Assembly (NCBI GenBank): GCA_021819345.1
Contig: JAKARG010000078.1
Span: forward strand, 1-10,213
Direction: 5' to 3'
From: Actinomycetes bacterium
GTDB taxonomy: Bacteria > Actinomycetota > Acidimicrobiia > Acidimicrobiales > Palsa-688
DNA: 10,213 nucleotides
Shown: positions 1 through 5,941 of the stretch, one piece after another
Numbering within the stretch: position 1 is the first letter of the stretch
Layout: each line of letters opens with the position of its first letter
Position numbers and translations under genes: made by a program
Notes under the pieces: generated by a model
Seen by the model: only the letters and a program-made list of their open reading frames with translations
Told to the model about the DNA's origin: nothing
Databases searched by the model: none

Positions 1-715
1 TCCGATCTGTCCGGTGGCTCGCGTGCTCGTCGGCAACAGGCTGACGATCCAGTCGAGCAGTGGTCACGAGACCCGCCAAGAGCGCAGTGGCGACCTCAGC
101 CTCAGGGTCGAGGAACCGGAAGACCAGATCCACGTCGAGGTCGAACCAGTTGGTGAAGTGCCGCTCGTCGCCCGACCGGGCGCCGGCATCGCCAGTGTGG
201 AAGGCGACCAATGCCCAGCCCCCAGGAGCCAGCACCCGCCGCATCTCTTGGAACGCCACGGTCCGCTCGCGGGCTTCGAGATGGATAGTGGCGTACAAGC
301 ACACCAGCCCGGCGAGACGTCCGTTGGCGACGGGAAGTGCGACCAAGTCGGCGGTGGCTGCTGGGACCTGCCGGCGGCGTGCGAGGGCGCACATCTCTCG
401 TGACAGGTCGATCCCGACGACGCTTGCACCCAACGCGCGTAAGTAGGCGCCGACGTGGCCTGGCCCGCAGCCGAGATCGGCGATGAGCCCCCCATCGGAG
501 TGTTCGACGAGGACGGCGAGCAGCGCCCGGTCGAGCGGCTTGCCTCCCAGTTCTTTACCTATAGCAGCGTCGTACTTGGCCGCTACGGCGTCGTAGCTGA
601 GGCCAGTGGCACGATGCCAGCGTTCGTCTTGGCACACGAGTACAGAGTGCTCGATCGGGGCGACGGTCGCACGCCCAACGACCTGGCCCGGCGCGCCAGA
701 TCGACGGGTAGGCAT
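1..715 (-). CDS. Class I SAM-dependent methyltransferase, 3' end cut by window edge
   Basis: This reading frame is open from ATG 715-713 to the left edge with no stop, about 238 codons. The translation has the family hallmarks: an N-terminal helix with SYDAVAAKYD and GKPLDRALL (residues 40-65), motif I ADLGCGPGHVG near residue 80, the acidic post-I strand VVGIDLS near 100, and a motif IV/post-IV segment with EMRRVLAPGGWALVAFHTG. The final visible stretch EHASHR resembles the family's C-terminal region, so perhaps only about ten residues are missing. It transfers a methyl group from S-adenosylmethionine; the substrate cannot be read from the sequence. The ATG has GGTGG four bases upstream, but residues 1-35 look unlike the family, so a GTG at 637-635 is a real alternative start. 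It lies 155 bases beyond the GNAT gene and could be a separate unit. Class assignment is strong; the start is uncertain. Confidence 0.85.
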   Translation of the reverse strand, partial: MPTRRSGAPGQVVGRATVAPIEHSVLVCQDERWHRATGLSYDAVAAKYDAAIGKELGGKPLDRALLAVLVEHSDGGLIADLGCGPGHVGAYLRALGASVVGIDLSREMCALARRRQVPAATADLVALPVANGRLAGLVCLYATIHLEARERTVAFQEMRRVLAPGGWALVAFHTGDAGARSGDERHFTNWFDLDVDLVFRFLDPEAEVATALLAGLVTTARLDRQPVADEHASHRTDR

Positions 716-724
716 GCGTCCACC

Positions 725-744
725 CGCCACCGAGAGTGGTGGCG
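725..744 (-). repeat. 7-bp inverted repeat before the methyltransferase start
   Basis: CGCCACC (725-731) and GGTGGCG (738-744) pair perfectly around a six-base loop. The hairpin ends about ten bases upstream of the ATG at 715, just outside its GGTGG ribosome-binding site. No T-run follows on the minus strand, so it is not a typical intrinsic terminator for the upstream GNAT gene. It may be chance in GC-rich DNA. Confidence 0.3.
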
Positions 745-870
745 TGGCACGGTATCGGCACTCGCCGCCCCCTGCCGGCACCGACGGAGGTCGCTCGCTT
801 GTTCCGCGTCGAAGCGGCGTCCGCTGGATCTCCTTGGTGCTCACCGTGTCCGGGGCGGCGTCGTGACCGT

Positions 871-1428
871 TCAGCTCCGCGCCCGCCACGTGTCTGCGTT
901 GATGCGGTAGAGGACGTGGCGGCGCAGGCGGTGACCGGCGGGAAGGTTGGGATGGTCGAAGTCCTCGGCGGGATCCCTGGTCATGGCCAAGCGGTGCATG
1001 ACCGCCTGGGAGCGGACGTTGGGGACCGAGGTGAACGAGACGACCTCGGTGAGCCCGACGCGCTCGAAGGCGTCGTCGAGGGCAGCGGTCGCCGCTTCGG
1101 TGGCGTAACCGTGTCCCCACGCCATCCGGGCCAGCCGCCAGCCGATCTCGACTGCCGGGGTGAAAGGGGCCTCGAAGCGGGGGACGGCAAGCCCGGTGAA
1201 CCCGATAAACAACCCGGTAGCGGCCACTTCGACCGCCCACAGCCCGAAGCCTCGCTCGTCGAAGGCACCGTCAGCGGCTGCGGCCAACGCATCGCTGGCC
1301 GACCGGTCCAATCGGGAGGGGAAGTGCTCCATGACCTCCGGGTCGGCGTTGAGCGCCGCGAACGGCTCGAGGTCACCGTCCTGCCAGCGACGCAGCACCA
1401 GCCGGCGAGTGCGCAGCGGCCCGGTCAC
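871..1428 (-). CDS. GNAT N-acetyltransferase, RimJ/RimL type
   Basis: This 185-residue protein belongs to the RimJ/RimL-like branch of the GNAT superfamily (Acetyltransf_3), which moves acetyl from acetyl-CoA to protein N-termini or small amines. Visible features in order: the N-terminal strand LRTRRLVLRRW; the turn ALNADPEVMEHFP; the strand VEIGWRL; the pyrophosphate-binding loop WGHGYATEAA (motif A, Q/R-x-x-G-x-G/A-like); and the motif B region VPNVRSQAVMHRL. I chose GTG 1428-1426 because it overlaps the upstream methyltransferase stop by four bases (GTGA), the classic arrangement for translational coupling, and because homology begins directly after it. An ATG at 1458 would add ten unlikely residues inside the upstream gene. 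The usual 'LGM' after motif B reads 'LAM', a minor deviation. The substrate is unknown. Confidence 0.88.
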   Translation of the reverse strand: MTGPLRTRRLVLRRWQDGDLEPFAALNADPEVMEHFPSRLDRSASDALAAAADGAFDERGFGLWAVEVAATGLFIGFTGLAVPRFEAPFTPAVEIGWRLARMAWGHGYATEAATAALDDAFERVGLTEVVSFTSVPNVRSQAVMHRLAMTRDPAEDFDHPNLPAGHRLRRHVLYRINADTWRARS

Positions 1429-2201
1429 CGGCGGGCGATCGTGTGAGTGAGGGCGCACACCGCCCGGTACGGGTCGCGTCGGCCCGCCTCGGCCTCGGCA
1501 GCGATCAGCCCGTCGAGGTCATCGACCGGCGTGTCACCCGCCCAGTGGTCGCTGAAGAGCCGAACCCCGTACCACGCCTCGATCTCCGCTCCCTGTCCGA
1601 CCAGGGTCGCCCGCACCTCGCCGGGCTCGTCCGCCCGCACCCCCTGCACACCGAGGCGATTGTCGTAGTGGCAGGCGTCGAACCCGCTCAGGGCGGCGGG
1701 CCAGTCGCCGGTCATGCCGGCGCGCATGGCGATACCAGCCCGGTTCCTGGTCAGGATCGACACCAGCCCGCCCGGTCGGGCCGCCCGGAGTAGCGCGGCG
1801 ACGACCTCGTCGAGCGCAGGCAGGTACATGGCGGCCCCGTGACAGCAAACCACGTCGTAGCCGTCGGCGTGCTCGTCGCCGAGGGCCAACACGTCACCGA
1901 TGACGAAGCTGAGGCAATCACGGACCTCGGACAACTCGTCTGCTACCGCCCGGCGCGCCTCGCCCAGCAGCCGGTCGGACACGTCGAGGCCGACCACCTC
2001 GTGGCCCGAGCGGGCAAGAGCGATGGCCTGGGTGCCCTGGCCGCAGCCGGCATCGAGCACCCGCAGTCGCTGGCCCCGAGCCGGGAGGTGGTCAGCGAGC
2101 TGGCGGCGGACCAGCTCCTGGCGAACCACATCACGAACCAGCCCCGCACCAGCCAGCCAAGCGTCCACCCCCGGCGCAAAACGACCCTCCCCCTCCGCCA
2201 T
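1425..2201 (-). CDS. SAM-dependent methyltransferase, CmoM-like
   Basis: A class I methyltransferase of about 258 residues. The motifs are clear: motif I LDAGCGQGTQAIALA, the acidic strand VVGLDVS, motif II GYDVVCCHGAAMYLP, and motif III AARPGGLVSILTRN. The C-terminal half (DNRLGV, AWYGVRLFSDHW, RRDPYRAVCALTHTIAR) matches the layout of the CmoM/SmtA family. In E. coli CmoM methylates carboxymethoxyuridine at tRNA position 34; that this protein does the same is inference from similarity only. ATG 2201-2199 is placed just before MAEGEGRFAPGVDAW, where family-like sequence begins. An in-frame ATG at 2285-2283 with AGGCGG eight bases upstream would add 28 low-information residues and is a serious alternative. 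Its stop overlaps the GNAT start by four bases, so the two genes are probably co-translated. Confidence 0.85.
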   Translation of the reverse strand: MAEGEGRFAPGVDAWLAGAGLVRDVVRQELVRRQLADHLPARGQRLRVLDAGCGQGTQAIALARSGHEVVGLDVSDRLLGEARRAVADELSEVRDCLSFVIGDVLALGDEHADGYDVVCCHGAAMYLPALDEVVAALLRAARPGGLVSILTRNRAGIAMRAGMTGDWPAALSGFDACHYDNRLGVQGVRADEPGEVRATLVGQGAEIEAWYGVRLFSDHWAGDTPVDDLDGLIAAEAEAGRRDPYRAVCALTHTIARR

Positions 2202-2316
2202 CCCCGAGACCGTACAGGCCGGTTCTCCACCCCGGGTCCACCCGCTCCCGACCGAAGACCCGATCTGCGTGCACCGGCTACTCATCCGATCGGCCGCCTG
2301 TCGACGCCGAACGACG

Positions 2317-2322
2317 GTTATA
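2317..2322 (-). promoter_or_regulatory. Possible -10 box for the methyltransferase-GNAT operon
   Basis: The minus strand reads TATAAC here, in the most AT-rich part of the 270-base divergent spacer 2286-2556. It would give a transcript start near 2310, about 25 bases before the upstream ATG at 2285. No convincing -35 element is seen. Nothing else in the spacer is supported as a gene. Confidence 0.3.
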
Positions 2323-2544
2323 TCCCTTAGCCTCGCTCAGTATTGCCGAGCAGAACATGCCATCCGAGCGGCGATGGAGGTAGCGCGCCGGGAGCCAGCG
2401 CAGAATGACGCCTTCCGAGGCGTCGAGCGGCCCGAAGGCGACGCGCCGAAACCGGCGATCTGGCCTGGCTCTGGCAGCGAACGGCCGAGCTGCCCGCACG
2501 ACGGTGCGGACCAGAGCACCCGACCTTGATGTCAGATTTATTGC

Positions 2545-2550
2545 TACACT
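2545..2550 (+). promoter_or_regulatory. -10 box for a leaderless MNT-HEPN transcript
   Basis: TACACT, preceded by TGC (TGN extended -10 form), ends six bases before the GTG at 2557. A start site six or seven bases downstream would fall on the GTG itself, so the mRNA would have no 5' leader. This fits the absence of a Shine-Dalgarno sequence and the common actinobacterial leaderless pattern. TTGATG at 2526 is too close (13 bases) to act as a normal -35. Confidence 0.55.
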
Positions 2551-2556
2551 CGTCTG

Positions 2557-3177
2557 GTGGACTACGTCAAACCGGTCGAGACGCTCTTGCCGGGGGTGCA
2601 GGGCAAGGTCCTCGGAGTGCTCGCTCGGAGCGACGCCGAGCTGAGCATGCGAGCAGTCGCGCGGCTGGCTGGGGTCAGCCCCCAGCAGTCGTCGGTTGTG
2701 TTAGGCCATCTCGTCGAGCTCGGGATCGTCGAGCGACGAGACGTGCCTCCAGTCGCCCTGGTCCGCCTCTCACCGGACAATCTGGCCGCCCAGACGGTCG
2801 CCACGTTCGCCAACCTGCGCCAGACCGTCCTCGACCGCCTGACCGACCTGGCAGCCTCGATCCGTCCTGCCCCGGCGAGCCTGATCGTCTTCGGCTCCTT
2901 CGCCCGCGGCCACGCCGGCCCCGCGAGCGACCTCGACGTCCTGGCCGTGCGACCGGCCGGCGTGTCCGGCAATGACGACGGGTGGACCGACAGCCTCGGC
3001 GCCTGGAGCGACCGTGCACGACGGACTGTCGGCAACCCGATCAACCTGATCGAGGTCAGCGCCAACGAGCTGCCCGAGCTCCTCGGCCGCCCAGCGCCGT
3101 CCCTGTGGTCCGACATCGTGACCGACGGCGTGCTGCTGCGCGGCGCACCGATCAACACCGTGGGCGTCGCCGCCTGA
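2557..3177 (+). CDS. HTH-MNT nucleotidyltransferase (likely antitoxin of an MNT-HEPN pair)
   Basis: A 206-residue two-part protein. Residues about 14-62 form a winged helix-turn-helix (VLGVLARSDAELSMRAVARL, then LVELGIVERRD as helix and wing). Residues about 105-170 form a minimal nucleotidyltransferase fold: GSFARG at 113-118 and DLD at 125-127 give exactly the GS-X10-DXD signature of MNT enzymes, with E166 in NLIEV as candidate third metal ligand. Known MntA antitoxins add AMP to their partner HEPN toxin, and that role is inferred here from the signature and the neighbour. The N-terminal HTH suggests it may also bind DNA, perhaps its own promoter. GTG 2557 is chosen because the -10 box sits six bases upstream. 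The stop overlaps the next start (TGATG). Other MNT enzymes, such as drug adenylyltransferases, remain possible. Confidence 0.85.
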   Translation: MDYVKPVETLLPGVQGKVLGVLARSDAELSMRAVARLAGVSPQQSSVVLGHLVELGIVERRDVPPVALVRLSPDNLAAQTVATFANLRQTVLDRLTDLAASIRPAPASLIVFGSFARGHAGPASDLDVLAVRPAGVSGNDDGWTDSLGAWSDRARRTVGNPINLIEVSANELPELLGRPAPSLWSDIVTDGVLLRGAPINTVGVAA

Positions 3178-3599
3178 TGGCTCCTCAGAGCCGGGCCAAC
3201 ACCCGGCCGGCGTCCGCCACTGACGCCGGCGCCTACCTGGCCAAGGCGGCCGAGTTCCTCCGAGCAGCCCAGGACGCCCTCCACCTGGGCAACCACACCG
3301 CGTCCACCGGCAACGCCGTGCACGCCAGCATCGCCGCAGCAGACGCCATCGCCGCAGCCCGACTCGGATCGATCTGGCGCGGCCCCCACGACCAGGCCTC
3401 CCTCCACCTCGAGCACACTGGAACCGACGGCAAACAGGCCGCCCGTCACCTCCGACGGCTCATCCCGCTCAAGACCAGAGCCGAGTACGACCCGGCCCCG
3501 GTCCGGGCGGCCGACGCCAGAGCCGCAGTGACCGCAGCCGAGCGCCTGGTAGGTATCGCCGAGGCCGCGATCCGGCCGCCCGGCGTGACCCAAACGTGA
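3177..3599 (+). CDS. HEPN-domain protein paired with the MNT gene
   Basis: This 140-residue, almost entirely helical protein has the HEPN layout: a first long helix AYLAKAAEFLRAAQDALHLG (19-38), a second helix with AVHASIAAADAIAAARLG (47-64), a segment KQAARHLRRLIPLK, the conserved-looking AEYDP (102-106), and a last helix DARAAVTAAERLVGIAEAA. The ATG at 3177 shares its A with the TGA of the MNT gene, so the two are translationally coupled. HEPN partners of MNT proteins are often RNase toxins with an R-X4-6-H motif; I do not find that motif here, only R68-x-x-H71 and H78. It may use another site, be a binding subunit for the nucleotidyltransferase, or have lost activity. HEPN assignment rests on helix pattern and partner, so toxin activity is uncertain. 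Confidence 0.75.
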   Translation: MAPQSRANTRPASATDAGAYLAKAAEFLRAAQDALHLGNHTASTGNAVHASIAAADAIAAARLGSIWRGPHDQASLHLEHTGTDGKQAARHLRRLIPLKTRAEYDPAPVRAADARAAVTAAERLVGIAEAAIRPPGVTQT

Positions 3600-3659
3600 C
3601 CCAACGAACGGTCAAGAAGGGCATCGACAGGTAAATGGAGGTCATCGCGTACCGCCCCT

Positions 3660-3690
3660 GACCTGGGACTTTGCTACTTATCCCCAGGTC
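3660..3690 (+). repeat. 8-bp inverted repeat after the HEPN gene
   Basis: GACCTGGG (3660-3667) pairs perfectly with CCCAGGTC (3683-3690) around a 15-base AT-rich loop. It lies 60 bases after the HEPN stop and 18 bases before the tRNA-Glu fragment. There is no T-run, so it could be a weak terminator or a protein-binding site near an element end. The rest of the spacer 3600-3708 shows nothing recognisable. Confidence 0.4.
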
Positions 3691-3708
3691 CGGAAGCTGT
3701 CTGATTCT

Positions 3709-3751
3709 CCCTTTCAAGGCGGCAGCACGGGTTCGAATCCCGTTGGGGGTG
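3709..3751 (+). pseudogene. 3' fragment of tRNA-Glu(UUC), possible att site
   Basis: The sequence matches the 3' half of a bacterial tRNA-Glu: anticodon loop CTTTCAA (anticodon TTC), anticodon 3' stem GGCGG, variable region CAGC, a perfect T arm (ACGGG, loop TTCGAAT, CCCGT), acceptor 3' strand TGGGGGT and discriminator G. Upstream of 3709 the match stops: the expected CCGCC anticodon 5' strand, the D arm and the acceptor 5' strand are absent. Such fragments are left when an element integrates into a tRNA gene and carries or leaves a copy of its 3' end. It abuts a truncated recombinase at about 3770. No complete tRNA-Glu lies in the window to pair with it. Confidence 0.8.
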
Positions 3752-3754
3752 CTC

Positions 3755-4316
3755 CGGGAAGCCGCAGCTCGGATGCTGGTCGACGGCAGCCACGTCTCGC
3801 TCGGCAGCCACGCCCAGAAGGCTGACGCCGGCGCCGCGCTGCGCGACGCCCTCGGAGCACAGGACGCCGGCACCTGGGTCGACCCTCGCGGGGGGAGGAT
3901 CACCTTCGGCCGCTACGCGGATGAGTGGATCGCCGGCCGCCACGACCTGGCCATGCGCACGCGGAACGACTACGAGGACCTCCTCCGCCTGCACCTGGAG
4001 CCGGCCTTCGGCGCCACCCCGCTGGCAGACATCTCGGCCCTGGCCGTCCGCCGCTGGTGGTCACGCGCGAGTGGCCCCGACGGGCACGGCCGGGCCCCGA
4101 AGACCTACCGGCTCCTGCGAGGGATCCTCGACACGGTCGTCGAGGACGGTCTCATCGCTCGCAACCCTGGCCGCGTCAAGTGCGCCGGCGCCGACGACAC
4201 CCCCGAACGTCCGACGGTCACCGTGGAGCAGGTCTACGGCGTCTCCGATGGCCATCAGCGCCCGCTATTGCGCCCTGGTCCTCCTGGCCGCCTTCACCGG
4301 CCTGCGCAACGGCGAA
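3755..4316 (+). pseudogene. Tyrosine recombinase (integrase) remnant, headless and frameshifted
   Basis: The translation shows the middle of a phage-type integrase: the end of the arm-type domain (MLVDGSHVSLGSHAQKADAG), the linker TWVDPRGGRITFGRYADEW, the SAM-like core-binding domain ending in KTYRLLRGILDTVVEDGLI and RNPGR, then the start of the catalytic domain. At 4247-4252 one extra base (GATGGCC for expected GATGCC) shifts the frame; the next frame continues as ISARYCALVLLAAFTGLR, which carries the first catalytic arginine (CGC at 4305). Homology stops at about 4316 in 'GLRNGE'. The first 25 or so residues and everything after the first arginine are gone, so it cannot recombine DNA. It aligns with the integrase at 7898 but is clearly divergent, so it is a different lineage. 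Confidence 0.85.
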
Positions 4317-4369
4317 AAACACTGGCGCCCGATTGCAGGTCGAGCCCCGGCGCGCTGAACTGTTTGCTC

Positions 4370-5377
4370 GTGCTGCTCTTGGGGAGGGACCAGATTCTCT
4401 GGCACCGGCGAGCGGTCGCCCCGCTCGATCGGCGGCTGCCGGCTGGAGTCGACGGGCTCCGGCGAGCGGCGTGGGTCGGCCTGCAAGACAGCGTGCCCCG
4501 GGCGGCGCTGCTCTCCATCCACGCCCGCGTCGATGGGACCACCTCGGAGAGTTGGGAGGACCCGAGCCTGGTCCAGGTGTGGGGTCCGCGCTACAGCGTC
4601 TTCGTGGTGGCCGCCGCGGACCTCGCCCTGTTCACCGTCGCGCTGCTACCCGACGACCGTCGGGGCCGTGAGCGTGCCGAGCGTCTCGCGGCGCAGCTGC
4701 ACGACCTGTTGGCGGGGGGTGTCGAGTCGCTCGATGAGGCTGGACGGCGGGCCGGGGTCCACCCGAACGCCTTCCGCTACGCGGCAGCGACGGGCACGTT
4801 GCTCATCCGCTGGGACGGAGCCCGGCGACCGACTATCACGGCCTGTCCTCCGCCTGGCGCCGACCCGGGCGAGGCCCGCTTGGAACTGGCCCGCCGTTAC
4901 CTCCACGTGCTCGGGCCGACGACCGCCGCCTCGTTCGCCCGCTGGTCGGGCTTGTCGGCGAGCAGCAGCGAGGCGGTGTTCTCGGCGTTGCGGTCCTCAC
5001 TTGTTCCGGTCAGCACTCCCCTTGGCGACGCGTGGATCCTGGCGTCCGATGAGGCGTCGTTCCGGGCCGAGATCCGGCCTCGAGGCGTGGTGCGGCTCCT
5101 GCCGAGCGGGGACGCCTACTTCCTGCTGCAAGGCCCGGACCGCGAACTGCTGGTCCCCGATCCGGAACACCGGGCGCAGCTGTGGACTCCCCGGGTATGG
5201 CCGGGGGCGCTGCTCGTGGACGGCGAGGTGGCCGGCACTTGGCGGCGCGCCGGTCGTCGCGTGCGGGTGCAGGCCTGGTGGGACCTCTCCCCCGTCGACT
5301 GGGAGCGAATCGCCGAAGAAGTAATGGCGCTACCGTTGCCAGGGCAGAGCTCGGCGACCGTCGAGCTCATTGCCTGA
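4370..5377 (+). CDS. Winged-helix DNA-binding protein, HTH_42 (AlkZ/YcaQ-like) family
   Basis: About 335 residues resembling the HTH_42 family, which includes the DNA glycosylases AlkZ and YcaQ. Evidence in order: an N-terminal helical segment with WVGLQDSVPRAALLSIHARV, the strand VWGPRYSVFVVAAADLALF, a helix region with EAGRRAGVHPNAFRYA, a second winged-helix-like part with LARRYLHVLGPTTAASFARW, and the C-terminal barrel-like part (LLPSGDAYFLLQG, WTPRVWPGALLVDGEVAGTW). The catalytic motif of studied relatives is Q-x-Q or Q-x-D; here the equivalent reads Q-D-S, so glycosylase activity is doubtful. The frame is open without a stop back into the recombinase remnant, but that remnant is out of frame by then, so a single fused protein is unlikely. 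GTG 4370 just before LLLGRDQILWHRR is my estimate; no good Shine-Dalgarno is seen. TTG 4379 is possible. Confidence 0.75.
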   Translation: MLLLGRDQILWHRRAVAPLDRRLPAGVDGLRRAAWVGLQDSVPRAALLSIHARVDGTTSESWEDPSLVQVWGPRYSVFVVAAADLALFTVALLPDDRRGRERAERLAAQLHDLLAGGVESLDEAGRRAGVHPNAFRYAAATGTLLIRWDGARRPTITACPPPGADPGEARLELARRYLHVLGPTTAASFARWSGLSASSSEAVFSALRSSLVPVSTPLGDAWILASDEASFRAEIRPRGVVRLLPSGDAYFLLQGPDRELLVPDPEHRAQLWTPRVWPGALLVDGEVAGTWRRAGRRVRVQAWWDLSPVDWERIAEEVMALPLPGQSSATVELIA

Positions 5378-5606
5378 CCGGACAACCTCACTGGCGGCGC
5401 CCGAAGGCAAGGCCCACGAAGCCGGATGTCGATCACGCTGGCGTGCCCCGGATGTGCCGTTCGGCGCTTTCCGCCTGGCCGGACGGGCGTCGTTCTGGCG
5501 CGGCGGTTCTGCGCCGGCTGCAAGGGCGCAGTGCACCAACTTGGCGCTGCCAGCAGGGCAGGGTCCAAGCTCTCGGGACGTCGAGCGCTCCCCCGAGCAC
5601 CGGCAC
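5378..5606. other. Spacer without a confident gene
   Basis: The spacer between the winged-helix gene and the integrase tail holds one weak candidate. From ATG 5426 a short plus-strand frame has two CxxC pairs (CPGC and CAGC, about 20 residues apart), as in a zinc ribbon, and fairly GC-rich third positions for about 30 codons. It then runs out of frame through the integrase tail. It could be a gene scrap or chance. Confidence 0.3.
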
Positions 5607-5740
5607 ACCCAGGCCGGACTCGACCACGTGCACCTACACGACCTCCGCCACGCCGCCGGCACCCTTGCCGCCCAGACCGGCGCCTTCACCCGCGAGCACC
5701 TCGGCAACTCGCTCGAAACCACCTCTGAACAGGACTTTCG
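5607..5740 (+). pseudogene. Tail fragment of a second integrase, with internal deletion
   Basis: This fragment codes for GLDHVHLHDLRHAAGTLAAQ, the HxxR catalytic block of tyrosine recombinases. Bases 5614-5684 are identical, 71 of 71, to 8790-8860 in the integrase downstream. After TRE the sequence jumps to the end of that gene: alignment offset changes from 3176 to 3347, so 171 bases (57 codons, in frame) are missing, including the LGH histidine and the position of the nucleophilic tyrosine. The terminal TGA of the relative reads CGA here, so the frame runs on into the tRNA-like repeat. Upstream similarity stops near 5603. It is a dead remnant of an element closely related to the one at 5780-9092, and not the missing half of the divergent remnant at 3755. 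Confidence 0.85.
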
Positions 5741-5779
5741 TCGAGAGCGAGCGACGGGAATCGAACCTGCGTTCTCAGC
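5714..5779 (+). repeat. Left att-like direct repeat (degenerate 3' half of tRNA-Gly)
   Basis: Aligned base for base with 9061-9126, 61 of 66 positions match by my count, including 25 identical bases at 5743-5767. Positions 5746-5779 equal the tRNA-Gly 3' end through the anticodon 3' stem; one change at 5768 breaks a T-stem pair, so it is not a functional tRNA part. Similarity to the full tRNA stops right after 5779, as expected for an attL or accreted att site. Confidence 0.8.
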
Positions 5780-5797
5780 CTCGCGAAGTCGTTTCGG

Positions 5798-5839
5798 CCA
5801 CTTTCGACGACCTGCGCCGATTAGGTAAAAGGTGGCCTG
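5798..5839. repeat. Imperfect inverted repeat between att repeat and nuclease-like gene
   Basis: GGCCAC near 5797 and GTGGCC near 5835 can pair, with T-rich and A-rich shoulders that are offset by a base or two. It lies about 100 bases beyond the minus-strand nuclease-like stop and could serve as a weak terminator, but the pairing is imperfect and the loop long. The remainder of 5780-5941 shows nothing else. Confidence 0.2.
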
Positions 5840-5941
5840 AACAGGTATCTTACGTCCGACCCGTACCGGCCCATCCCGCCCGTTTGCGGACCGTTCGCGC
5901 ACGGATCGACGAGAGGAACGGGTCGGCCAGCATGCCCGGGC

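Noticed and set aside
64..495. Minus-strand 143-codon frame starting MGGSSPIS
   Set aside because: It is a shifted reading of the methyltransferase; the true frame shows motif I DLGCGPG and is open to the window edge.
2278..2499. Minus-strand 73-codon frame in the divergent spacer
   Set aside because: No family is recognisable, it overlaps the likely methyltransferase promoter, and there is no good ribosome-binding site; a gene scrap cannot be excluded.
3671..5377. One 568-residue integrase/winged-helix fusion protein
   Set aside because: The integrase part changes frame at 4247-4252 and ends near 4316, and the segment between about 4250 and 4370 codes for nothing recognisable in the fused frame. 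The start would also lie upstream of the tRNA-Glu fragment. Chance continuity is the simpler reading.
5330..5902. Minus-strand frame containing AGSIPVARS
   Set aside because: That peptide is the usual artefact of translating a tRNA T arm, here the degenerate tRNA-Gly repeat.
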